A stretch of DNA of 11,169 nucleotides, from contig NZ_BNED01000006.1 of NCBI RefSeq assembly GCF_016755875.1, forward strand, positions 1 through 11,169, in the 5' to 3' direction. The translations under genes were made by a program, and so were the position numbers. Under the pieces are notes generated by a model, which was not told the DNA's origin, searched no databases, and worked only from the letters and a program-made list of their open reading frames with translations. This DNA comes from Streptomyces spororaveus. Its GTDB lineage: Bacteria > Actinomycetota > Actinomycetes > Streptomycetales > Streptomycetaceae. Shown here piece by piece: positions 1-6,435 of this stretch. The stretch's first letter is position 1. Every line of letters starts with the position of its first letter.

Positions 1-689
1 GGACCCTGACCCGGAGCGGGATGTCGCACCGGGTCGGCGCCGCTGCCCGGCAGCCGCGCCGTCAAGACATGGACCGACGCCCTCGGCCGCACCTCCGAGA
101 TCGATCACTACACCGCCACCGACCTCAGCACGTCGACCAGGACCGGCTACGCCTACGACGTTCGCGGCAAACTCGCCAAGGTCACCGACACGGCCGGCAA
201 ACTGGACCTACACCCACGACGCCCGCGGACGGATGACCTCGTCGCAGGACCCCGACACGGGCAGGTCGACGTTCACCTACAACAACCTCGACCAGCAGGT
301 CTCGACAACCAACGTCGACAACGTCACCCAGTACACGTCGTACGACGTACTCGGCCGCAAGACCGCACTGCGCGACGACTCCGAAACCACCGACCCCATC
401 GCCCCTGGACCTACGACACCCCCCGGGCGGCAAGGGCCAGCCCGTCGCCTCCACCCGCAAATGGGCGCCGGCTCGTACAAGACCGAGGTCACCGGCTACG
501 ACAGCGAGTACCGGCCGACCGGATCGAGGATCACCATCCCGGACCTGCCCGCCACGAAAGGGTCTGGCCGGCAGTTACGCCTACAGCACCACGTACACCC
601 CCACGGGCAAGGTCCAGTCGACGACCCTCCCGGCCACGATCGGTGGTCTCGCCTCCGAGAAGCTGATCACCCGCTACAACGCCGACGGC
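1..689 (+). pseudogene. 5' part of RHS/YD-repeat gene, broken by frame changes
   Basis: This stretch encodes YD/RHS repeats continuous in sense with the intact reading frame that follows, but the frame changes repeatedly. Phrases such as WTDALGRTSEIDHY and GYAYDVRGKLAKVTD lie in frame 1 (about 34-200). THDARGRMTSSQDPDTG and TSYDVLGRKTALRDD lie in frame 2 (203-402). WTYDTPPGGKGQPVASTRKW is in frame 1 (406-465), TEVTGYDSEYRPTGSRITI in frame 2 (470-558), and GSYAYSTTYTPTGKV in frame 3 from 561, which continues to 3638. A further change lies near 25-33. Each join needs only one or two bases; the clearest is an extra A near 199-202. YD repeats form the hollow RHS shell that encloses the toxin. The gene begins upstream of the window. 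Either the shell is truncated by mutation or the sequence has indel errors; I cannot tell which. I saw no in-frame nonsense codon in the reconstructed path between about 34 and 689. Confidence 0.8.
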
Positions 690-3638
690 ATGGTGCAGAC
701 CGTGTCCGGGCTGTCCTGGTACACCGCGGAAACGGTCTACAGCCCCTACGGCGAGATCCTGCGTACCGCCTCCGGCAACGCACCGAACCGCGTGTGGACC
801 ACGAACACCTACGACCCCCACACCGGACGGGTCGCCTCGGCGACCAGCCACAAGGAGACACGTGACTCCGCGTCCGGCTCGAATCTCCTCTCCTCCCTCA
901 GCTACACCTACGACTCGGTCGGCAACCCGACCTCCATCACCGACACCTACCCCGGCATCACCCCGCAGTCCCCGACCCTCGTCGACCGTCAGTGCTACAC
1001 CTACGACGCCATGGGACAGCTCGTCCGAGCTTGGACGGGCAAGACGGAAGGCTGCCCCACCGGTCCCGCGGGCCCGGCGCGCACGGAAGTGGGATCGGGT
1101 ACGCCGGGTGACGCCTACTGGCAGGACTACCAGTTCGACGCCATAGGCAACCGCACCAGGCTGACCGATCGCGACCCCACCAACAGCGCCCTCGACGACG
1201 AGACGACGTACACGTACGGCGTGGAGATCAGGGGCGGCGCCCTGCCGAACCCGAAGAAGCAGCCCCACGCCCTGACCAAGGTCAACAAGACCACCAGGAC
1301 GCCTGGTTCCTCGGTCGACTCCCTGTCCACCTACACCTACAGCGCGGCGGGCAGCGCCAAGACCCGCACCATCGACGGTGACACCCAAACCCTGAACTGG
1401 GACCACCGCAGCAAGCTCCTCTCGGCCACCAGCCCCGGCATCGGCTCCGTCGCGGTCACGGGCCTTTCCGGCAAGTGCCTCGACGTCCAGGACGGCAACA
1501 CCACTGACGGCACCCCCGTCCAGCTGCTCTCCTGCAACGAGAGCAAGCCCCAGCAGTGGCGCATCACCGGCGACACCGTCCGCGCTCTCGGCAAATGCCT
1601 CACCTCCGAAAACGGCAAGGCCGTCCTGAAGGCCTGCAAGCCGGGCGAGGCGAGTCAGAAGTTCACCTACCGGGAGACGGACAAGGCCCTTATCACCGGC
1701 ACCAACCAGTGCCTCACCGTCCCCAGCGACAATGACGCCGAGGGCAACGACCTGCACACCTTCACGTGTGCCGGCCCGGCCGTCACGGCGGCGCAGCAGT
1801 GGAGCTTCGGCAACCTCACCAGCTACCTCTACGACGCGTCCGGCAACCGGGTCGTCCAGGAAACCGGAAGCGCCCGCACCCTCTACCTCGGTGAAACCGA
1901 GATCACCGTCGACAAGGCCGGCAAGGCCATCGACGCCGTCCGCTACTACAACAGCCCCAGCGCCCCGACCACGGTCCGCCGCACCAACGGCAAGACCACC
2001 GGCCACACCCTGTCGCACCTGCTCACCGACCACCACAACACGGCGACCATCAGCGTCGACCAAAAGGCCGGCCAGCCGGTCACCCGGCGCAAATCCGACC
2101 CGTACGGCAACCCGCGGGGTGGCCAGCCCTCCAGTTGGCCCGGCGACCGCACTTTCCTCGGCACCGGCAAGAACGACAACACCACGGGCCTGACCCACAT
2201 CGGCGCCCGCGAATACGAGGCCAGCACCGGCCGCTTCATCACGGTCGACCCGGTCATCGACATCACCGACCCGCTCCAGATGAACGGGTACACGTACGCC
2301 AACGGCAACCCCATCACCAACCTGGACCCGGACGGCCTCAAGTACTTCGAGGGAGACAACAGCGACCCGGGGTTCCAGGCTGCATCCCAGAATGTTGTGG
2401 AGGTTGCACAGGCGAGACAGGACCGACGGAACGATATTCGACAGAATACGCGGAACACGTTTGAGCGAACTCGCTATAAGCTGCTTTCCGGGAAGAAAGG
2501 CTACATACGCAATTCCAAAAGCACTTCGGGTAAAGAATTTGACCGAATGATGAACAAGTATGACCCGAATGGCGGTTCTATTACGAAGCAGATCTCTTTC
2601 AAGATGTGGATGTTCGGCGCACCCCAAGAGGAGATCGACTACTTCAACCGTAACTACTGTGAATTCATAAAATGTAACGACTGGTTGGAGTCCCTGGCGA
2701 CTGGTGAACTGATCTCCTCGGACATATATGAAAAGCCCAACGCCCAGGTGATGGGTGAAATGTTTGCCGGGGGGATGCTTTCGCGCGCAGGGGCAACTAA
2801 GAAGGTGAACGGGGCGGCGGGGAAGCCGTGCGGTAACAGCTTTGTCGCTGGAACGCATGTGCTGCTCGCCGACGGAACCAGCAGGCCCATCGAAGACCTG
2901 GTGGGAGGTGATGAAGTCCTCGCAACCGACCCCGAGACCGGCGAGACCTCGAAGAAGGCCATCACCGCGACCATCTACACGGAGGACGACAAGACCTATG
3001 TCGACCTGACCGTACAGACGCCCGATGGAGTCAAGTCCATCACCACGACAGGTCACCACCCGTTCTGGTCGGAATCCGACCAGGCCTGGAAGAATGCCGA
3101 GGACCTCAAGCCTGGCGAAACCCTACGTACAGACGGCGGGCCTTCCGTAGCGATCGCCGCGACCCACGCCTACGAAGCGTTCAATCAGACCTTCAACCTC
3201 ACCGTCGCCGACCTTCACACGTACTATGTGCTCGCAGGCGCCACCCCGGTCCTCGTTCACAACTGCAACGTTATTGATGGAAGTGGTCCGGCTAGGGGAG
3301 TGCTTGAGGTCAGCGACCGGGTGAAATCTGTCGGCGCGGTGAAGAACTTCAACCCGAAGGGTGAGAGGGACTTCGTCTTCGATCCGACCACGGGACGCTT
3401 TGCGACCGGTGCAGACCAAGGCGTTGGTGGGCACGATTTCCTTGGGAGTGCTATTGGCGCGGACAAGTCAACGATGGTGGGAGGTCGGCTCCGTCGAGGT
3501 CCCGATGGAGAACTTCAGACCAATCAATGGTCCGGACACTACGGAATGAACTGGGACGATTCGGCAAGGAAGGCATTCCAGGACTTCATGGGCCAACACG
3601 GTATAACCGTGAGCCACACTCCGAGCATGCATTGGTGA
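690..3638 (+). CDS. RHS-repeat polymorphic toxin: YD shell, ricin-like insert, Hint domain, C-terminal toxin
   Basis: This is the uninterrupted 982-residue part of an RHS/YD protein. Position 690 is only the first ATG in the frame; coding clearly continues from 561 and upstream. Order: YD repeats (about 1-250, e.g. YNADGMVQT, YTYDSVGNPTSITD); a ricin B-like lectin insert (254-373); more YD repeats (LYDASGNRVVQETG) ending in the RHS core terminus GRFITVDPVIDITD...DPDGL (514-550); a lower-GC linker (551-713); a PT-HINT autoprotease domain (714-859, ending VLVHNC); and a C-terminal domain (860-982). In this family the shell carries the toxin, the core end and Hint act in processing, and the C-terminus is the effector used against competitors. 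The next gene is the likely immunity gene. No secretion signal is visible because the N-terminus lies outside or in the broken part. Architecture is confident; the toxin's activity is not known. Confidence 0.88.
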   Translation: MVQTVSGLSWYTAETVYSPYGEILRTASGNAPNRVWTTNTYDPHTGRVASATSHKETRDSASGSNLLSSLSYTYDSVGNPTSITDTYPGITPQSPTLVDRQCYTYDAMGQLVRAWTGKTEGCPTGPAGPARTEVGSGTPGDAYWQDYQFDAIGNRTRLTDRDPTNSALDDETTYTYGVEIRGGALPNPKKQPHALTKVNKTTRTPGSSVDSLSTYTYSAAGSAKTRTIDGDTQTLNWDHRSKLLSATSPGIGSVAVTGLSGKCLDVQDGNTTDGTPVQLLSCNESKPQQWRITGDTVRALGKCLTSENGKAVLKACKPGEASQKFTYRETDKALITGTNQCLTVPSDNDAEGNDLHTFTCAGPAVTAAQQWSFGNLTSYLYDASGNRVVQETGSARTLYLGETEITVDKAGKAIDAVRYYNSPSAPTTVRRTNGKTTGHTLSHLLTDHHNTATISVDQKAGQPVTRRKSDPYGNPRGGQPSSWPGDRTFLGTGKNDNTTGLTHIGAREYEASTGRFITVDPVIDITDPLQMNGYTYANGNPITNLDPDGLKYFEGDNSDPGFQAASQNVVEVAQARQDRRNDIRQNTRNTFERTRYKLLSGKKGYIRNSKSTSGKEFDRMMNKYDPNGGSITKQISFKMWMFGAPQEEIDYFNRNYCEFIKCNDWLESLATGELISSDIYEKPNAQVMGEMFAGGMLSRAGATKKVNGAAGKPCGNSFVAGTHVLLADGTSRPIEDLVGGDEVLATDPETGETSKKAITATIYTEDDKTYVDLTVQTPDGVKSITTTGHHPFWSESDQAWKNAEDLKPGETLRTDGGPSVAIAATHAYEAFNQTFNLTVADLHTYYVLAGATPVLVHNCNVIDGSGPARGVLEVSDRVKSVGAVKNFNPKGERDFVFDPTTGRFATGADQGVGGHDFLGSAIGADKSTMVGGRLRRGPDGELQTNQWSGHYGMNWDDSARKAFQDFMGQHGITVSHTPSMHW
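1449..1805 (+). other. Ricin B-like lectin domain inserted within the RHS repeats
   Basis: Residues 254-373 of the RHS protein read as a beta-trefoil lectin: GKCLDVQDGNTTDGTPVQ, then SKPQQWRI, GKCLTSENGKAVL, NQCLTVPSDND and finally AAQQWSFGN. The repeated C-L-D/T-V and QQW pattern is the ricin-type signature. YD repeats resume at once (SYLYDASGNRVV), so it is an internal insert rather than a terminal domain. Such domains bind sugars, so cell-wall or surface binding is an inference. Confidence 0.8.
2829..3266 (+). other. PT-HINT (hedgehog/intein-type) autoprotease domain
   Basis: Residues 714-859 begin with Cys (CGNSFVAGTHVLLADG), followed by PIEDLVGGDEVLATDPETGE, TTGHHPFW and the C-terminal block LTVADLHTYYVLAGATPVLVHNC. 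These are the expected Hint blocks: nucleophilic Cys near SF-GT, the T-x-x-H (TTGHH) block, and the terminal HN. In polymorphic toxins the domain sits just before the toxin tip and is thought to release it by self-cleavage. The key residues look intact. Confidence 0.9.
3267..3638 (+). other. C-terminal toxin domain of the RHS protein (family not certain)
   Basis: Residues 860-982 follow the Hint domain, the position of the effector in polymorphic toxins. Visible features are RGVLEVSDRVKSVGAVKNF, FVFDPTTGRFATG, GGHDFLGSAIG (His915), STMVGGRLRRG, TNQWSGHYGMNW (948-955, His950) and the tail HGITVSHTPSMHW. Several His residues plus Asp, Arg and Ser/Thr would suit a metal-independent nuclease, but that is inference. 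I recall similar tails grouped with numbered 'polymorphic toxin type' domains (possibly type 43) but cannot confirm the number. There is no HNH, ADP-ribosyltransferase or peptidase motif that I can see. Confidence 0.6.
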
Positions 3639-3643
3639 GCAGG

Positions 3644-4195
3644 ATGACGTTCCTGGTGCATCCAGTTCTTAAGGCAGGTGTCGTGACGGAAAATGATTTG
3701 ATGGCAGAGCTCTCAGCCGTGCCTGAGACCTGCTGGATCTTCTCTGCCCACGCGAATGAAGCCGGCGCCGTCATGTGGCTGCCGCTGACGAAAATCAGCG
3801 AGACCGGCATTTGGCTGGGGCTCGACAGGAAGGGAGTGTGGACGCTAGGCCGACTCGATGGTGTAGTCGAATCCTCGGCGGAAGGTCTTCCCTCGTCTTG
3901 GGTGACGATTCTGGACGCAGATGAGTCGTCGCTGCGAGCAGGCTTGGCGTCTGCTGCTGAACGGTTCAAGCTGTCACCGGACGGGCTTGAGAGCCTGGTC
4001 CCAGTCGATGACGTGCTGGCAATGGCGATCAGAAGTCGGAGCAGTCACTGGGCAGAGCGTGCAGTCTGCTGGATGTCTGAGAGGGCTATCCCAGGAGACC
4101 AATTGGTCCTACTTCGGGGATTGTCCACGGCCGATTGGGCTAATCAACGGACACGGCATACTGCCAGGCGTCTTGTGAAGGGGGTCGAGCAATAA
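3644..4195 (+). CDS. Predicted immunity protein for the RHS toxin
   Basis: This is a 183-residue soluble protein with no signal peptide, membrane segment or family I recognise. Its role is inferred from position: it starts immediately after the toxin stop and is followed by a strong terminator, so the two form the end of one transcript. The start is uncertain. ATG at 3644 is chosen; GTG at 3635 overlaps the toxin TGA (GTGA), and GTG at 3683 has AAGGCAGG four bases upstream and would give 170 residues. An upstream ATG at 3527 lies inside the toxin and is unlikely. The protein is Trp-rich (CWIFSAH, VMWLPL, GIWLGL, GVWTLGR, SSWVTI, SHWAERAVCWM, TADWANQ) and acidic in the middle (DADESS), as is common for cognate binders of basic toxins. 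GC content is lower than in the RHS repeats, suggesting joint acquisition with the toxin tip. Confidence 0.75.
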   Translation: MTFLVHPVLKAGVVTENDLMAELSAVPETCWIFSAHANEAGAVMWLPLTKISETGIWLGLDRKGVWTLGRLDGVVESSAEGLPSSWVTILDADESSLRAGLASAAERFKLSPDGLESLVPVDDVLAMAIRSRSSHWAERAVCWMSERAIPGDQLVLLRGLSTADWANQRTRHTARRLVKGVEQ

Positions 4196-4199
4196 ACAA

Positions 4200-4236
4200 C
4201 CAGATGCCCTCCCGGACCCTTCGGGAGGGCATCTGG
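4200..4236 (+). terminator. Strong hairpin terminator after the toxin/immunity pair
   Basis: A perfect 15-bp inverted repeat (left arm 4200-4214, right arm 4222-4236) encloses a 7-base loop, starting 5 bases after the TAA of the immunity gene. No long T-run follows, which is usual in GC-rich actinomycetes. The hairpin is symmetric, so it may also stop transcription coming from the - strand remnant at 4265-4599. Confidence 0.85.
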
Positions 4237-4241
4237 CCGCT

Positions 4242-4265
4242 TGACGGCAACGCTGACGGCAACGT
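4242..4265. repeat. 12-bp tandem direct repeat beside the integrase end
   Basis: TGACGGCAACG occurs at 4242-4252 and again at 4254-4264, a 12-base period. It lies between the terminator and the stop codon of the integrase remnant. Short repeats next to an integrase 3' end can be recombinase arm-binding or attachment-site sequence; that role is only a suggestion. Confidence 0.6.
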
Positions 4266-4505
4266 CAGCGGACAGTTGGTGCGGCGGGCGGCTCGAAGGC
4301 AGTGCCAGGGGCTGCGTTGAGAGCACCCGTCAGACTGTCGATGGCTTGGCGTTGGAGGCCGAGTCGGACGTGGGCGTAGACGCCGGCGGTGACGCCTATG
4401 TGGGCGTGGCCGAGGAGTTCCTTGATCACGACGAGGTCGACGCGTTCCAGGAGCAGGGTGGCGGTCGAGTGGCGGAGGTCGTGGAAGCGGATGCGGCGGA
4501 GTCCA
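4265..4505 (-). pseudogene. Tyrosine recombinase (integrase), C-terminal remnant
   Basis: Read on the - strand, this is the last ~80 residues of a phage/ICE-type tyrosine integrase: RIRFHDLRHSTATLLLE with the catalytic Arg and His of HxLR, KELLGHAHIGVT with the second conserved His, and VYAHVRLGLQRQAIDSL with the nucleophilic Tyr. Full-length relatives have roughly 370-400 residues, so the core-binding domain and the first catalytic Arg are missing. LLLERVDLVV looks about one residue shorter than the usual LLLEQGVDLVV-like segment. Upstream, the sequence switches near 4500-4510 into the start of a PadR-like gene in another frame. The remnant therefore cannot make an active recombinase. It marks an old integrated element whose remainder was deleted. 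Confidence 0.85.
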
Positions 4506-4599
4506 GGCCGGTCTGCTCGCCGATTCCCGTGGCCCACAGCGGCTCGTGCGGCGGCGCCGACAGCAGCAGGCGCAGCACCTCGACGGTCGGGCGGGTCAT
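4503..4599 (-). pseudogene. PadR-like regulator, N-terminal remnant
   Basis: From ATG at 4599 the - strand reads MTRPTVEVLRLLLSAPPHEP, then LWATGIGEQTGL. This is the first helix and HTH entry of PadR-like winged-helix regulators, which normally continue LGSGTVYPILxRLE. Here, after TGL, the sequence changes to integrase sequence. AGGA with six bases before the ATG is a good ribosome binding site, so a short read-through peptide (62 codons from GTG 4614, 57 from ATG 4599, stop at 4426) could still be made, but it would lack the recognition helix and wing. The original gene probably regulated an efflux or stress operon; its target cannot be told. Confidence 0.65.
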
Positions 4600-4619
4600 G
4601 CGAGGTCCTGTCACGGTGC

Positions 4620-4648
4620 CCTACGCCACCATGCCTGTCGACCGTAGG
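4620..4648. promoter_or_regulatory. Candidate operator: inverted repeat upstream of the PadR-like start
   Basis: CCTACG at 4620-4625 and CGTAGG at 4643-4648 form a 6-bp inverted repeat 21 bases upstream of the ATG at 4599. PadR-type proteins often repress their own promoter through such sites. The arm length is short and could be chance. The rest of 4649-4784 shows no gene or strong motif. Confidence 0.25.
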
Positions 4649-4784
4649 TCAAGAATGAACCACGCTCACTCAGCAGACGTTGCCAGTGGCGGCCGAACGA
4701 CGAACGGCCCTCGGCACCGATGTGCAGGCCGCCGAGCTCGTTCAGGTGAGTCGGCACCTGGGGCTCGTCGGCCCGGTTTCCTAT

Positions 4785-4861
4785 GGGCAACCGGAAGTAC
4801 GGCATGCACGCTGCGGTTGCCTGGGGGCAACCGGCGCGGAGCATCTCTGTCGTGGGTTGCC
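4785..4861. repeat. Cluster of GGCAACC/GGTTGCC repeats
   Basis: GGGCAACCGG occurs at 4785-4794 and 4825-4834, and the inverted form GGTTGCC at 4815-4821 and 4855-4861. Several alternative hairpins are possible, for example arms 4786-4793 and 4814-4821. The cluster lies just past the stop of the - strand gene ending at 4867, so it may act as that gene's terminator. There is no T-run. Confidence 0.45.
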
Positions 4862-4866
4862 GCCGT

Positions 4867-5502
4867 CTACTCGGCACCCTCCGTCTTGGTGGCTGATTCG
4901 GAGACTGAACAGTCGAGGCACTCGGGGACAGTGGCAGTCGTGTGTTGGAGGCCGTCGCAGTTCTCGCACCGGGGGTGTGCGGTGGCGTCACCGAGTTCCT
5001 CGAGGGTGGCCTGGAGGCGACGTAGCATGCAGTCGGCCTGGGAGATGGCGGCCGGGGCACGCTGGGACGACATCCACCGAAGTGGACCGAGAAGAGCCTG
5101 TGCGAGGCCGACAGCGGTGCTCGCGGCGTACGCCCATCCGTCGGTCGCGACGGTGGGGTCGTCGGGAGCGTCCTCGTGGGGAAGTCCGACCGACCAGGGC
5201 GGCACCGTCATGGTGAGGGAGTCCAGCCGGTCACCGGCGAAGCCGAGTTCGAACCAGGCACGCCGGACCTGGTCCTCGGCCAGGGGCCACTCCCAGGGGC
5301 CGGTGAAGTAGGCGCGTGCGTGGCCGGGGCCGGCAACGGATTCCTCGTAGCCGACGCCTGCGGAGCGCCAGAGCAGGGCCCACAGAGCGGCCGTGCGCAG
5401 TTCGGGGTCGTGGCTGCTGTGGCCCAGGTCGTCGGGGACGTCGATGCCCAGGGCCGTGAGGGCAGCGAGAAGCTGCTCGTCGGTGGTGTGCGAAGGGGTC
5501 AT
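4867..5502 (-). CDS. Unknown 211-residue protein with C-terminal double CxxC
   Basis: I do not recognise this family. The start is ATG 5502 (MTPSHTTDEQ), preceded closely by purine-rich AGGCAGGA; coding-like codon use begins there. The body is helical and acidic with many Trp residues (WALLWRSAGVGYEES, FTGPWEWPLAED, AWFELGFAGD, PPWSVGLPHED). A likely amphipathic helix at 130-172 (GLAQALLGPLRWM ... DCMLRRLQATLEEL) leads to CENC (179-182) and CLDC (195-198). This CxxC-x12-CxxC spacing fits a small zinc ribbon. There is no signal peptide or membrane segment. It stands alone on the - strand, between the integrase remnant and a long non-coding stretch. Regulator, adaptor or element-borne defence component are all possible; none is supported by a specific motif. 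Confidence 0.8.
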   Translation of the reverse strand: MTPSHTTDEQLLAALTALGIDVPDDLGHSSHDPELRTAALWALLWRSAGVGYEESVAGPGHARAYFTGPWEWPLAEDQVRRAWFELGFAGDRLDSLTMTVPPWSVGLPHEDAPDDPTVATDGWAYAASTAVGLAQALLGPLRWMSSQRAPAAISQADCMLRRLQATLEELGDATAHPRCENCDGLQHTTATVPECLDCSVSESATKTEGAE

Positions 5503-5793
5503 GTCCTGCCTACAGGGGGCTCGGTGTCTGCGGGGCCGGAGGAGAGCGTGCTCCGTCCCCCATGAGCGTGCAGCACGGACCTCGCCGACAGGGCGCGACG
5601 CAGCGACCGGCGGATGGCCGCGGCAAGCACCAGGCCGGCCCGGCGGCGCGTCCACGGTCTCGCAAGCCCCCCTACCGGCACAGCGTTCGGAAGTACCTCA
5701 GCTGTCGAGCACGGAGTCACATTCGAAAGCGGTCAAGAGATCAGCTCCGAACAGCCAAAGATTGACTTCTGAAATGCGCTCGCCCAGAGAGCC

Positions 5794-5831
5794 CCACCAG
5801 GGGCCGGTAGGGGTAACCCCACGGCCGGTGG
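5794..5831. repeat. Imperfect long hairpin with GGGG-TAA-CCCC tip
   Basis: Nested arms are CCACC (5794-5798) with GGTGG (5827-5831), GGCC (5802-5805) with GGCC (5823-5826), and GGGG (5810-5813) with CCCC (5817-5820) around a TAA loop. Interior bulges are asymmetric. It could be an RNA structure or a protein-binding palindrome; nothing in the sequence decides. Confidence 0.5.
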
Positions 5832-5920
5832 CCAGACCGCCGGGGCGCAGCAGCTGGCCGGGGCCGTACGACGCGGAGCGGGGGGCCTCCCCGGGCTGGC
5901 CGGCAGGCACGCGACTTGGA

Positions 5921-5949
5921 GGGCGCGAGCGCCCCCGCGGCCCTGCGGG
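5921..5949. repeat. Two adjoining GC hairpins
   Basis: GGGCG (5921-5925) pairs with CGCCC (5930-5934) around CGAG; directly after, CCCGC (5934-5938) pairs with GCGGG (5945-5949). With GGGGGCCTCCCC at about 5882-5892 and the 5794-5831 hairpin, this makes a palindrome cluster upstream of the 6148 gene. Such clusters occur at terminators, plasmid origins and Streptomyces telomeres. It lacks the multiple ordered palindromes expected of a true telomere end. Confidence 0.5.
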
Positions 5950-6147
5950 CGGCCCGTAGACCTCCTTTCGAGTTGGGACAGCCTCTTCTCGTTTCTGGCA
6001 TCCAGGCTGGGAAAACGCTGCGGGGACGAAGTCGACGTCGGCATGGGCGGCCGCGGCTACCGGCTCGCGCCCGGGGCCCAGGTCCTGCCACGATCGGGGC
6101 TCCCGCAGGGCCCGCCCGCACCCCAACTCCCGTACGGAGGCGCCACC

Positions 6148-6435
6148 ATGTCCACTCCCCCGCCCATCCCGCCGTCCGCCCCCGGGCCGGACGCCCCGCC
6201 GCCGGCCCCCACCAGCACCGCGGCCCAGACGGCCGCCCGCGGGCGCCTGGGCGCGGCCGAGGCCGCGATCGTCATCACCGCCATCACCGCGGTGACCGTC
6301 CTCGCCGTCCTCGAGCGCCCCGTCCCCGCGCTCCTGGCCACCCTCGCCGCCGGCACCCTCCTGGTGCTACTCCCCGGCCGCGCCGGCGGCCGGCTACTCG
6401 CCCTCGTCCACGCGCTCACCGGCCCCCGCCCGTGA
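6148..6435 (+). CDS. Small two-helix membrane protein
   Basis: This is a 95-residue protein. The ATG at 6148 has an excellent site, GGAGG at 6136-6140 with seven bases of spacing. Residues 1-30 are Pro/Ala-rich and disordered (MSTPPPIPPSAPGPDAPPPA). Residues 37-55 (AEAAIVITAITAVTVLAVL) and 60-76 (PALLATLAAGTLLVLL) are hydrophobic, split by ERPV, so a helical hairpin in the membrane is likely; a basic tail (PGRAGGRLL) follows. I do not recognise the family. It resembles the short membrane proteins often carried by actinomycete plasmids and integrated elements. Its TGA overlaps the GTG start of the next gene (GTGA), so the two are translationally coupled. Confidence 0.8.
   Translation: MSTPPPIPPSAPGPDAPPPAPTSTAAQTAARGRLGAAEAAIVITAITAVTVLAVLERPVPALLATLAAGTLLVLLPGRAGGRLLALVHALTGPRP

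Larger units (their letters stand above)
5503..6147. other. Non-coding stretch with GC-rich hairpins
   Basis: No open frame here has convincing codon use or similarity; the translations are Arg/Pro/Gly-rich shadows. AT content rises at 5680-5780 and 5955-6020, where promoters for the - strand gene ending at 4867 and the + strand pair starting at 6148 would be expected, but no clear -35/-10 pair stands out. Hairpins at 5794-5831 and 5921-5949 are listed separately. GGGGGCCTCCCC near 5882-5892 is a further palindrome. Confidence 0.6.

Noticed and set aside
531..3059. An 842-codon - strand open frame opposite the RHS gene
   Set aside because: It is a Gly/Val/Arg-rich antisense shadow; the + strand has clear YD, lectin and Hint motifs.
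5499..5720. A 73-codon - strand frame whose TGA overlaps the ATG of the 4867-5502 gene
   Set aside because: The ATGA overlap is suggestive of coupling, but the translation is Arg/Ala-rich without a recognisable fold, has no Shine-Dalgarno at its GTG, and codon bias is weaker than in the next gene.
5870..5950. Streptomyces telomere-like palindromes
   Set aside because: The hairpins are internal, flanked by ordinary sequence on both sides, and lack the ordered series of palindromes and terminal sequence of known telomeres.
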